Positions 1 to 6,596 of a stretch of DNA of 17,452 nucleotides are shown one piece after another. The notes beneath the pieces are model-generated. The model was not told the origin of the DNA. It made no database searches and was given only the letters and a program-made list of their open reading frames with translations. The stretch is from contig CACYDD010000188.1 in the NCBI GenBank assembly GCA_902773065.1, forward strand, positions 1 through 17,452, written 5' to 3'. The stretch comes from an uncultured Ruminococcus sp. GTDB lineage: Bacteria > Bacillota > Clostridia > Oscillospirales > Acutalibacteraceae. How positions within the stretch are numbered: the first letter of the stretch is position 1; each line of letters opens with the position of its first letter. The translations under genes were made by a program, and so were the position numbers.

Positions 1-1286
1 ATGTATTTGCAAAAGATGTCAATGAGTACAGCATTGTTGTTTCTGCAGCAGGTTATGAGGATCTTGCTTTCACAGTAAAACGTGAGGTAGTTTCTATCGA
101 AAATTCAGATGTAAAACTCAGCCTTGAGGAATTCCCCTATGACGGTTCTGCAAAGACACCGGATGTAACAGTTATTAATGAAGCCGGAAATGTTGTAGAT
201 CCTGCAAACTATGATCTTGAATACAAAGATAATGTCAATGCCGGTTCTGCTTCTGTTACAGTAAAAGCAAAGGGCGAATACACAGGAACACTTGTTAAAG
301 AATACATCATTAACCCGAGAGATATCTCAACATTCGAGGCAAGCCTTTCCGAAACAGCTTATACCTACAACGGTTCAGCGAAAAAGCCTGCTGCAACAGT
401 TAAGATCGGTCAGAAAACGCTGAAGAGCGGCACAGATTTTACAGTCACTTATAAGAATAATACAAAAGCTGGCACAGCTACTGCTACGATCACCGGTAAA
501 GGCAACTACACCGGAACGATCACAAAAACATTTAAGATCAGCGCGAAGAAAGTTTCTTCTCTCACTGCTTCTCTTAAAACAACCTCCTACACCTATACCG
601 GCAATGACCTTAAGCCAGCTGTAACAGTGAAGGACGGAAGCAAGACATTGGTCAGCGACACTGATTATACTGTAACCTACAAGAACAGCAAAAATGTGGG
701 AAAAGCGACTGTAACTATTACAGGCAAAGGTAACTATACCGGAACAATCACAAAGACATACACGATCGCTGCACGTAAGATCAGCACAACAAAGCTTTCA
801 GGCGTAAGTGCTTCTTACAAGTATACAGGCAAGGCTTTGACTCCTGCAGTTACTGTAAAATACGGCACAAAGAAACTCGTTAAGGGTACAGATTACACGG
901 TTTCTTACAAGAGCAATAAAGCTATCAGTACAGCGACGATCACCATTAAAGGTAAGGGTAACTACACAGGAACGACTACAAAGACCTTCAAGATTGTACC
1001 GAAAACCGTAACGATCAAATCTGTGACTTCGCCTAAAACAAAACAACTGAAAGCAACATGGAAAACAGATTCAACCGTAACAGGTTATCAGATCGCTTAT
1101 TCAACAAATAAGAATTTCAAGAGCGTAAAGACAGCCACTGTTACAAAGAAATCTACTTCTTCAAAAACGATCAGCAGCCTTACAAAGGGCAAGACTTATT
1201 ATGTAAAAGTCAGAGCTTACAAGACAGTAAACGGCAAAAAGGTTTATGGTGCTTACAGCTCCGTGAAATCGGTTAAAATTAAATAA
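1..1286 (+). CDS. Secreted repeat protein with C-terminal Fn3-like domain (3' part)
   Basis: The frame is open from base 3 and ends at TAA 1284-1286, so the N-terminus lies outside the window; about 427 residues are visible. Four copies of a beta-rich module follow one another. A conserved block of the form G-K-G-N-Y-T-G-T recurs at bases 267, 495, 723 and 951, an exact 228-bp (76-residue) period. Each unit carries a Y-x-Y-x-G-x-x-x-x-P start and a G-T-D-[FY]-T-V-[TS]-Y middle, as in Ig-like/MBG-type repeats of secreted Firmicutes proteins. The last ~90 residues resemble a fibronectin type III domain (GYQIAYSTN, GKTYYVKVRAY). No LPXTG sorting signal, dockerin or membrane segment is seen at the C-terminus, so the protein is probably secreted or anchored by its missing N-terminal part. 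The repeats probably act as spacers; the catalytic or binding function cannot be told. Confidence 0.85.
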   Translation, partial: VFAKDVNEYSIVVSAAGYEDLAFTVKREVVSIENSDVKLSLEEFPYDGSAKTPDVTVINEAGNVVDPANYDLEYKDNVNAGSASVTVKAKGEYTGTLVKEYIINPRDISTFEASLSETAYTYNGSAKKPAATVKIGQKTLKSGTDFTVTYKNNTKAGTATATITGKGNYTGTITKTFKISAKKVSSLTASLKTTSYTYTGNDLKPAVTVKDGSKTLVSDTDYTVTYKNSKNVGKATVTITGKGNYTGTITKTYTIAARKISTTKLSGVSASYKYTGKALTPAVTVKYGTKKLVKGTDYTVSYKSNKAISTATITIKGKGNYTGTTTKTFKIVPKTVTIKSVTSPKTKQLKATWKTDSTVTGYQIAYSTNKNFKSVKTATVTKKSTSSKTISSLTKGKTYYVKVRAYKTVNGKKVYGAYSSVKSVKIK

Positions 1287-1307
1287 TATCCGATTTTGAC
1301 CGGTACA

Positions 1308-1348
1308 GCAAGGCTCTCTCCACAGAGGGCCTTGCAATGCTGTATTTT
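1308..1348 (+). terminator. Rho-independent terminator after the repeat protein
   Basis: A 12-bp stem (1308-1319 with 1324-1335, one G-T pair) and a CCAC-type four-base loop lie 22 bases after the stop codon. A broken T-run (TGTATTTT) follows about six bases later. The stem is strong and the tail is weak. Confidence 0.7.
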
Positions 1349-1352
1349 AATG

Positions 1353-1380
1353 CATAATTCATAATGCATAATGCATAATG
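1353..1380. repeat. Heptanucleotide array, unit CATAATG, four copies
   Basis: Four consecutive 7-base units, the first CATAATT and then three CATAATG, lie just after the terminator and before the flavin operon. A degenerate version of the same unit occurs in the opposite orientation at 13423-13450. Confidence 0.75.
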
Positions 1381-1458
1381 AGCAAAGTGGCAGGATTTGT
1401 ACAAAATTCAGAGCGAAGCTTTTTTTATGTGTAATGTGGAGAATGGAATAAGTTAGTG

Positions 1459-1860
1459 ATGAAAAGTATTGAAAAAGAAAAAAAGAGCTTAAAACGGGAT
1501 ATGATTCTGTTGGGAGTCTTTGTGGTCACAGGGCTGCTGATACTTTTATTTGTGCTTCTGACAGGGCAGAACGGCAAAAGTGTAGAGGTAAGCGTTGACG
1601 GAAAGACTGTTGGTATATATGATTTAAACACAGACAGAAAAGTGGAAATTCAGGGGCTAAACGGAAAAAACTACCTTGTGATAGAAAATGGTGAAGCTTA
1701 TATGGAAAAGGCAGAATGTCCCGACGGTCTGTGCGTGAATATGGGAAAAATCAGCAGACAGGGTCAGTCTGTGATTTGTCTGCCCAATAAAGTCGTTGTG
1801 AAAATTGTCGGTAATGAGGCAGAAGAAAGCTCCGACGATATTGATATTATCGTAAAGTAG
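1459..1860 (+). CDS. NusG_II-domain membrane protein (EetA-like)
   Basis: This 133-residue protein has a short basic cytoplasmic start, one membrane segment (about residues 14-36) and an extracytoplasmic NusG domain II-type beta domain. The characteristic block CPDGLCVNMGKISRQGQ-x-CLPNK lies at about residues 87-113. The stand-alone anchored NusG_II family is unrelated in job to transcription factor NusG and typically precedes a Gx/HepS-I membrane protein near ApbE/FMN-binding genes. In the Listeria EET locus the equivalent pair is, to my recollection, EetA/EetB. The paired Cys residues may be redox-active or structural. ATG 1459 is preferred over the adjacent GTG 1456 because GGAA at 1445-1448 is better placed, but neither site is strong. 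It is the first gene of the operon; its stop is 9 bases before the next start. The molecular role is unknown. Confidence 0.8.
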   Translation: MKSIEKEKKSLKRDMILLGVFVVTGLLILLFVLLTGQNGKSVEVSVDGKTVGIYDLNTDRKVEIQGLNGKNYLVIENGEAYMEKAECPDGLCVNMGKISRQGQSVICLPNKVVVKIVGNEAEESSDDIDIIVK

Positions 1861-1869
1861 GAACAAGCT

Positions 1870-2385
1870 ATGAAAAAGGGAAGAAAAGGAATCAATACAA
1901 AACAAATTGTTTCATACGGCATTATGATCGCACTGGCACTGGTATTCAGCTATGTGGAATCTCAGATACCGGCGTTTTTTGCCGTACCCGGCATGAAGCT
2001 CGGACTGACGAATGTAGTCGTACTCTTAGCTTTGTATAAAATGGGGAACGGCAGTGCGATGGCGATCAATATTCTGAGGATCGTACTGGTTTCAGCAATG
2101 TTTGGCGGTCCTTCTGCAATGATGTACAGTCTGGCAGGAGGTTTGTTATCAACAGTTGTGATGATACTGTTGAAAAAGACAGATAAATTCAGGATTGTGA
2201 CTGTCAGCGTGGCAGGAGGAATTTTCCATAATATCGGGCAAATTATTGTTGCAGTGATCGTACTGAACACGACAGGAATTGCATGGTATCTGCTGATCTT
2301 ATGGTTTACAGGCATGATCACAGGGGCAGTAATAGGCATTCTGGGAGCGGAACTTGTCAAAAGACTTCCCGATAAATTATTCTGA
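1870..2385 (+). CDS. Gx transporter / heptaprenyl diphosphate synthase component I-type membrane protein (EetB-like)
   Basis: This 171-residue, very hydrophobic protein has about five membrane segments. The blocks PGMKLGLTNVVVLLAL (about residues 36-55) and GGIFHNIGQ (about 116-125) are typical of the Gx/HepS-I family (Pfam Hpre_diP_synt_I). The name comes from a proposed quinone-tail synthesis role, but the multi-pass topology also resembles substrate-binding subunits of ECF-type importers. In flavin-based EET loci this family sits beside the NusG_II protein, as here. The start is ATG 1870 with AGGA at 1859-1862. The stop TGA 2383-2385 overlaps the ribosome binding site of the next gene. Family assignment is firm; the substrate or activity is not. 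Confidence 0.8.
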   Translation: MKKGRKGINTKQIVSYGIMIALALVFSYVESQIPAFFAVPGMKLGLTNVVVLLALYKMGNGSAMAINILRIVLVSAMFGGPSAMMYSLAGGLLSTVVMILLKKTDKFRIVTVSVAGGIFHNIGQIIVAVIVLNTTGIAWYLLILWFTGMITGAVIGILGAELVKRLPDKLF

Positions 2386-2395
2386 GAGGTATATT

Positions 2396-3487
2396 ATGAA
2401 CAAATGGATAAAATCAGCGGCGGTCGTTCTGCTGTATGCGTTAATGCTTGCTGCCTGCGGCACGGAAAAAAAGAACACAACAGAAATATCCGAATCCTCG
2501 TCTGTTTCGTCTGTTTCTCAGACAAGTGAAGGGGAAAGCACAACTGCAACAGAAGATATCTTCGCAATGGATACCTTTATGACGATCACCGCCTATGGTG
2601 CTAATGCACAAAAGGCAGTTTCACAGGCGGTGGAGGAGATTCAAAGGCTGGATTCTCTTTTGTCGGTAAAAAATGAAAGCGGCGAAGTCTGTGCCATTAA
2701 CAAAAATGGCGGCGGAACGCTCAGTGAAGATACAGCGGCACTTGTTGAAAAAGCCTTGTGGATCTATGAAACAACAGGCGGTGCGTATGATATCACTGTT
2801 TATCCTCTGATGGAACTCTGGGGATTCACAGGAGATACACCTTCTTTACCTGAAAGTGATCAGATCAAAGAGGTATTACAAAAATGCGGCAGTGAAAAGC
2901 TTACCTATAAAGACGGTGTGCTGACGCTCGGCAAGGGTCAGGGTATCGATTTCGGCGGTATTGCAAAGGGCTACACAAGTGCAAGGATCATGGAAATTTT
3001 TGAGGAAAACAATATTGACTCGGGCGTTGTGTCGCTCGGTGGAAATGTGCAGTGCTACCGCAGAAAAACTGACGGAACACTCTGGCGGTGCGGTATTACC
3101 GACCCCGACAGCCCCGATGACGGAAGTCTGATCGGCAAAGTTGAGGTAGAGGACAAGGCGGTCATTACCTCGGGCGGATATGAAAGATTTTTTGTTGACG
3201 AAAAAAGCGGCGAAACCTATCATCACATCATGGACCCAAAAACAGGCTATTCCGCAAAAAGCGGTTTAAAATCCGTCACGATCGTAAGCAGTGACGGCAC
3301 ACTGGCGGACGGTCTTTCCACTGCCTGCTTTGTCTTAGGGGCGGAAGATGCTGTAAAATACTGGAAAAAATACAGCGATCAATTTGATATGATCCTGATG
3401 ACGGACGAAGGAAAGCTGATCGTGACAGAGGGACTGGAAAGCAGCTTTTCATCAGACCTGGAATTTGAAATGGTTAAGAAGGAGTAA
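2396..3487 (+). CDS. apbE: ApbE-family FAD:protein FMN transferase, lipoprotein
   Basis: This enzyme transfers FMN from FAD onto a Thr of target flavoproteins, outside the membrane. It has 363 residues, normal for the family. The N-terminus is a lipoprotein signal with lipobox LAAC (Cys about 20), followed by a Ser/Thr-rich tether. Family motifs are AMDTFMTITAYG near the start of the domain, DFGGIAKGY (D185-Y193), SLGGNV, HHIMDPKTGY (H276-Y285, the H-x-x-DPxTG signature) and ADGLST (D305 and T309 are expected metal ligands). ATG 2396 is chosen because GAGAGG (2384-2389) sits six bases upstream and it gives a clean signal peptide. An in-frame ATG at 2354 would overlap the previous gene and add 14 polar residues before the signal. 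Two candidate substrates with FMN-binding domains follow directly. It resembles FmnB of the Listeria system. Confidence 0.93.
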   Translation: MNKWIKSAAVVLLYALMLAACGTEKKNTTEISESSSVSSVSQTSEGESTTATEDIFAMDTFMTITAYGANAQKAVSQAVEEIQRLDSLLSVKNESGEVCAINKNGGGTLSEDTAALVEKALWIYETTGGAYDITVYPLMELWGFTGDTPSLPESDQIKEVLQKCGSEKLTYKDGVLTLGKGQGIDFGGIAKGYTSARIMEIFEENNIDSGVVSLGGNVQCYRRKTDGTLWRCGITDPDSPDDGSLIGKVEVEDKAVITSGGYERFFVDEKSGETYHHIMDPKTGYSAKSGLKSVTIVSSDGTLADGLSTACFVLGAEDAVKYWKKYSDQFDMILMTDEGKLIVTEGLESSFSSDLEFEMVKKE

Positions 3488-3491
3488 TAAA

Positions 3492-4679
3492 ATGATCAAT
3501 AAAACGATAATCAAGATACTTGCACTGCTTTCGCCTGCACTGCTGGTCGGCGGTTCATGTGCTGTGAGCATTGCAGTCAATCAGACGAATACGGAGGTTG
3601 TCAGTAATGCGGCTGCAGGAAATTCTGTAAGTGAAAACAGAGGTATCAATGCAGCAGCAGGAAATGCCGATAATGACATCAATACTGAAACTGCGGAGAA
3701 TGGTACAGAAGAAACAACAGAATCTGTGGAGGAAAATACCGATGTGACCGCGGAAACTTCCTCGGCAGATAAGGCAGCATCCAAAAACAGCAAAGCAAGT
3801 CAGACCTCACAGCAGAGTCAGGCTTCGGGTGTTTCCGGCAGCAGCAGAACAACATCCGATACCTCGCAGGCTTCTCAAAGCAGTGGAACGGCTGTACAGA
3901 AGAAAAACCGCACTCAGGTTTCTCCGGGCAGCGAAAGCAGCAGTTCTGCAAAGCAGGGAACAAGTAAAAGTACAAGCAATCAAAAGAGCAGTTCCAAAAA
4001 CAGCTCATCCAAAAAAAGCACAACCTCGCCAAGCGGAGGAAGTTCCTCCCAAAAAACATCAACTCCGGCCGGCGGAACTTCTTCCAACAGCAGCCGCAGC
4101 AGTTCTCAGACAACAAGACCGTCGGGAAATTCAGGCGGAAGTTCTTCCACGAAATCCACACAGAACAATAACAGCAGTTCAAACAACAGCAGTACGACAA
4201 ATAACAGTACGAACAACAGCAGCAGTAATACTCAGTCAACTGCCCCAAGTACGACAACGCAACAGCAAACACCACAGACGACAACTCCCTCAACATCAAC
4301 ACCTTCAACAACGACAACAACTCCCTCAACGCAAACACCGACTGTAACAGCCGAGCCGCAGGGATTGTATAAAGACGGTACTTATACATCAACTGTAGTG
4401 GTTGATGATACAGAAACCTTTACCTTTTTGTATGATTTGAAGGTGACAGTGACGGTAAGCGGTGGAAAAATCAGTAGTGTTAAGGCAAAAATTACAAATG
4501 ATTATGATGATGTATATGATAAAAATAAAACATTTGTCACAAAATCAATCAATGGACTAAATCCGAATATCGTAAACAATCAGGGTACGAGCGGAGTTGA
4601 TACCATAAGTGGTGCTACATTTTCATCAAAAGCGATTCTTGAAGCTGTGAACAACTGCATTGCACAGGCAAAACGCTGA
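3492..4679 (+). CDS. FMN-binding-domain protein with long Ser/Thr/Asn/Gln linker
   Basis: A 395-residue extracytoplasmic flavoprotein. Residues about 8-28 form an N-terminal signal or anchor; the Cys in VGGSC is not a good lipobox, so an uncleaved anchor is possible. An acidic-polar stretch and then about 190 residues (roughly 96-290) of Ser, Thr, Asn, Gln and Gly follow, with little else. The C-terminal domain (about 294-395) is an FMN_bind domain: YKDGTYTSTV at its start, a VSGGKISSVK strand turn, and the flavinylation motif DTISGATFSS with acceptor T376. The start ATG 3492 is set by AAGGAG at 3479-3484; an in-frame ATG at 3465 lies inside apbE and lacks a site. The upstream ApbE is the expected flavinylating enzyme. 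The linker suggests a tether that lets the flavin domain move through the wall, comparable in concept to PplA. Confidence 0.88.
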   Translation: MINKTIIKILALLSPALLVGGSCAVSIAVNQTNTEVVSNAAAGNSVSENRGINAAAGNADNDINTETAENGTEETTESVEENTDVTAETSSADKAASKNSKASQTSQQSQASGVSGSSRTTSDTSQASQSSGTAVQKKNRTQVSPGSESSSSAKQGTSKSTSNQKSSSKNSSSKKSTTSPSGGSSSQKTSTPAGGTSSNSSRSSSQTTRPSGNSGGSSSTKSTQNNNSSSNNSSTTNNSTNNSSSNTQSTAPSTTTQQQTPQTTTPSTSTPSTTTTTPSTQTPTVTAEPQGLYKDGTYTSTVVVDDTETFTFLYDLKVTVTVSGGKISSVKAKITNDYDDVYDKNKTFVTKSINGLNPNIVNNQGTSGVDTISGATFSSKAILEAVNNCIAQAKR

Positions 4680-4691
4680 CGGAGAGGAAAA

Positions 4692-5171
4692 ATGAAATAT
4701 ACGGAATTTATCACAAAATTAGTTTCTCTTGTGGTGATTATCGGAAGCCTTGCCTCCTTTCAGGTTGTAGCTAACGGCAGGGCAGAGGAAGCGGCAAGAG
4801 TGAAAGCAGAACAAAAAGCGGCGGCAAAAGCCGAAGCGGAACGTAAAAAAGCAGAAGCAAAGGCAGCAGCCGATAAAGCGGCTGCCGAGGCTGCAAAAAA
4901 ATACAAGGACGGTATTTACGAGGGAATCGGCGAAGGTTTCGGCGGCAATATCAAAGTAAGAGTTACCGTTACCGACGGCGAGATCACCGATATTGATGCT
5001 TATGAGCATAATGACGAAGACGATGAATATTTCGGAATGGCAGTAGCATTGCTTGACCATATGGTAGAGATCAATGACCCCGGTGTGGATGTTGTTTCAG
5101 AAGCGACATTCAGCTCTCAGGGACTTATTGAGGCAGTGGGTAATGCACTGGAAAAGGCGGTGAACCAATGA
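4692..5171 (+). CDS. Small membrane-anchored FMN-binding-domain protein
   Basis: A 159-residue protein with a hydrophobic N-terminal segment (about residues 7-27), an Ala/Lys/Glu-rich probable coiled coil (about 30-72) and one FMN_bind domain (about 74-159). The domain opens with YKDGIYEGIGEGFGG and has VTVTDGEITDIDAYEHNDEDDEYF. The flavin attachment region reads DVVSEATFSS, with Thr139 in the acceptor place, but the usual Gly of [ST]GAT is Glu137. Whether FMN is covalently bound is therefore open. GGAGAGG at 4681-4687 precedes ATG 4692. The stop overlaps the next start (ATGA at 5168-5171), indicating translational coupling with the polyferredoxin gene and suggesting these two products work as a pair at the membrane. 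Confidence 0.88.
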   Translation: MKYTEFITKLVSLVVIIGSLASFQVVANGRAEEAARVKAEQKAAAKAEAERKKAEAKAAADKAAAEAAKKYKDGIYEGIGEGFGGNIKVRVTVTDGEITDIDAYEHNDEDDEYFGMAVALLDHMVEINDPGVDVVSEATFSSQGLIEAVGNALEKAVNQ

Positions 5172-6028
5172 CAGAGAAAACAAAAAAGAAATTGCCCCGG
5201 ACGGTCACGGAAGTGATTATCAGAGTGCTGTTTTTTATCACCATGCCGGCGGCATTTTCGTCCGGATTTCTTGGTGTGAAGCATATCTGTTCTTCTGTCG
5301 GTGCAGGTACGCCGATACAGCTTGACAGAATATGGGTGCTGATCGGACTTGTTGCATTTACGATCATATTCGGCAGATTTTTCTGCGGATTTGTCTGTGC
5401 TTTCGGCAGCTTCGGCGATTTTGTCTATTACATTTCAGGGCTGATACAGACAAAGCTTTTAGGCCCAAAAAAACAGATCACCATTCCTGAAAAGACAACA
5501 GTGATCCTGCAAAAGCTCAAATATCTGATTCTTCTTGCAATCGCGGTGCTTTGTGCTTTGGGAATCTATTCAAAGCTTAGCGGCTGGAGTCCGTGGGATG
5601 TATTTTCCCGTTTTATGGTCTTAAAACCGCCCGGACTTGATTATCTTGTGGGAATTATTATTTTCACGCTGATTATTTACGGCATGGCTTTCAAAAAAAG
5701 ATTCTTCTGTCAGTTTTTGTGTCCTCTCGGTGCTTTGTTTGCACTGTTGCCTGTGCTGCCGTTTTCAGGTATTCACAGAAATGAAGAAAACTGCATCAAA
5801 GGCTGTAAGGCATGTAAAATGAACTGTCCTGTCAATGTCAAGCTTGGTGAGGATATTCTGCGTAACGGAGAATGTATTTCCTGTGAAAAATGTATGGGGA
5901 TCTGCCCGAAAAGCAATTTAAGTCGCCCCGAAAGAAAACTGATCAGGAATGATATTGTTCTTCTTGTCATCAAAGCGGTTCTGTTCTTTGCTATGGGAGC
6001 ATTTCTCGGCTTATGCAGATTTTTCTGA
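5168..6028 (+). CDS. NapH/NosR-like membrane polyferredoxin (4Fe-4S)
   Basis: A 286-residue membrane iron-sulfur protein with about five hydrophobic segments: roughly residues 12-34, 55-76, 115-133, 155-177 and a C-terminal one at 263-284. Two FC-x3-C motifs at membrane edges (C73/C77 and C181/C185, the second followed by Pro) match the NapH/NosR/YccM family. Two ferredoxin-like clusters follow: C209-x3-C213-x2-C216-x3-C220-P and C236-x2-C239-x2-C242-x3-C246-P. Such proteins carry electrons between cytoplasmic or quinone donors and extracytoplasmic flavoproteins. As the last gene of the operon and coupled to a FMN-binding protein, it is the likely membrane conduit. The direction of flow and the donor are not shown by the sequence. 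Confidence 0.88.
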   Translation: MTEKTKKKLPRTVTEVIIRVLFFITMPAAFSSGFLGVKHICSSVGAGTPIQLDRIWVLIGLVAFTIIFGRFFCGFVCAFGSFGDFVYYISGLIQTKLLGPKKQITIPEKTTVILQKLKYLILLAIAVLCALGIYSKLSGWSPWDVFSRFMVLKPPGLDYLVGIIIFTLIIYGMAFKKRFFCQFLCPLGALFALLPVLPFSGIHRNEENCIKGCKACKMNCPVNVKLGEDILRNGECISCEKCMGICPKSNLSRPERKLIRNDIVLLVIKAVLFFAMGAFLGLCRFF

Positions 6029-6057
6029 AAAAACTGTACAAATGTAAATGATAAAAA

Positions 6058-6104
6058 ACGCAGCCCGAAGCAGTGTGCGAAACTGTTTCGGACTGCGTTT
6101 ATTT
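6058..6104. terminator. Bidirectional terminator between convergent genes
   Basis: A 16-bp stem with one mismatch and one G-T pair (6058-6073 with 6083-6098) is flanked by an A-run on the left (6053-6058) and a T-run on the right (6098-6106). It can terminate the flavin operon rightward and the SLOG gene leftward; the SLOG stop codon begins immediately after the stem. Confidence 0.85.
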
Positions 6105-6482
6105 TTCTGAACAGAGAGTTTGATATAAACTGTAGTGACTGTTATCATCTTCATCAATAATATAAACAGAAATTTTTTTATTCCTCATTTTACAGTTTTT
6201 AATCACAAATTTCGTACCCTTTGATTTGCCGTCCCAAAAAGCGACAACTTCGTCTGCATAATCGATTATTTCAATATTTCTTTTCAGTGGTGCAGCTCTG
6301 CTATATTTATGATAATCGGGTAAAAATTCAGTAAGAGGAATATTGTTTTTCTGTGCATATTCTTTTGCACAGGAATCAATCCCTTTTGCACCTCCGCTTA
6401 TGATTTCTGTTGTGCTTTTTGGCAGATAATGACCCAAATTATCAACAGATAATGTCCTTGAACCTATTATTGCTATTTTCAT
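6099..6482 (-). CDS. SLOG/DUF2493-like nucleotide-binding-fold protein
   Basis: This 127-residue protein has a Rossmann-like fold signature: MKIAIIGSRT at the N-terminus, then IISGGAKGIDSCAKEYA (about residues 28-44), KRNIEIIDYADEVVAFWDGKSKGT (about 68-91) and a basic C-terminal part. This pattern is shared by DUF2493/SLOG proteins (relatives of DprA/Smf and YspA-type proteins), believed to bind nucleotides or nucleotide-derived signals. The exact ligand and function are unknown. It is transcribed divergently from the tandem-HTH gene, with a shared intergenic region. Base composition is visibly more AT-rich than the flanking operons, which hints at separate origin. The ribosome binding site (AGAGAG region 6485-6497) is weak. 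Confidence 0.75.
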   Translation of the reverse strand: MKIAIIGSRTLSVDNLGHYLPKSTTEIISGGAKGIDSCAKEYAQKNNIPLTEFLPDYHKYSRAAPLKRNIEIIDYADEVVAFWDGKSKGTKFVIKNCKMRNKKISVYIIDEDDNSHYSLYQTLCSEK

Positions 6483-6518
6483 TATGATCTCTCTCTTTCT
6501 TTTTTGATTCTATTATGT

Positions 6519-6552
6519 ATTGTCTATATTCTAACACGCATTGACTATAATT
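6519..6552. promoter_or_regulatory. Candidate operator: two direct repeats 21 bp apart
   Basis: ATTGTCTATATT (6519-6530) and ATTGACTATAAT (6540-6551) agree at 10 of 12 positions and are offset by 21 bp, two helical turns. They cover the -10 and the spacer/-35 of the SLOG promoter. The neighbouring regulator has two HTH copies and would suit a double direct-repeat site. This assignment is inference. Confidence 0.4.
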
Positions 6553-6556
6553 GCAA
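6528..6556 (-). promoter_or_regulatory. Promoter of the SLOG gene
   Basis: Read on the minus strand, a -35-like TTGCAA (6551-6556) and a -10-like TAGAAT (6528-6533) are separated by exactly 17 bases. The boxes match the sigma-A consensus at 4/6 and 5/6 positions. Confidence 0.55.
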
Positions 6557-6570
6557 TAAAAATTTCATAT

Positions 6571-6590
6571 CCTAATAAAAAAATATTAGG
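6571..6590 (+). promoter_or_regulatory. Inverted repeat overlapping the HTH gene's Shine-Dalgarno
   Basis: CCTAATA and TATTAGG form a perfect 7-bp inverted repeat around six A residues. The right arm contains the AGG that begins the ribosome binding site AGGAG. It could be a translational hairpin or a dyad operator. Confidence 0.4.
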
Positions 6591-6596
6591 AGAAGA

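Noticed and set aside
1353..1380. CRISPR-like array at the heptamer repeats
   Set aside because: Units are 7 bases with no spacers; there are no cas genes in the window.
3679..4392. Long antisense and shifted-frame ORFs across the Ser/Thr-rich linker (237 codons on minus; 172 codons in another plus frame)
   Set aside because: They arise from the biased AGC/ACA-type codons of the linker; their proteins are Cys/Leu or Gln/Arg-rich without domain features, and the real frame has signal, motif and ribosome binding site.
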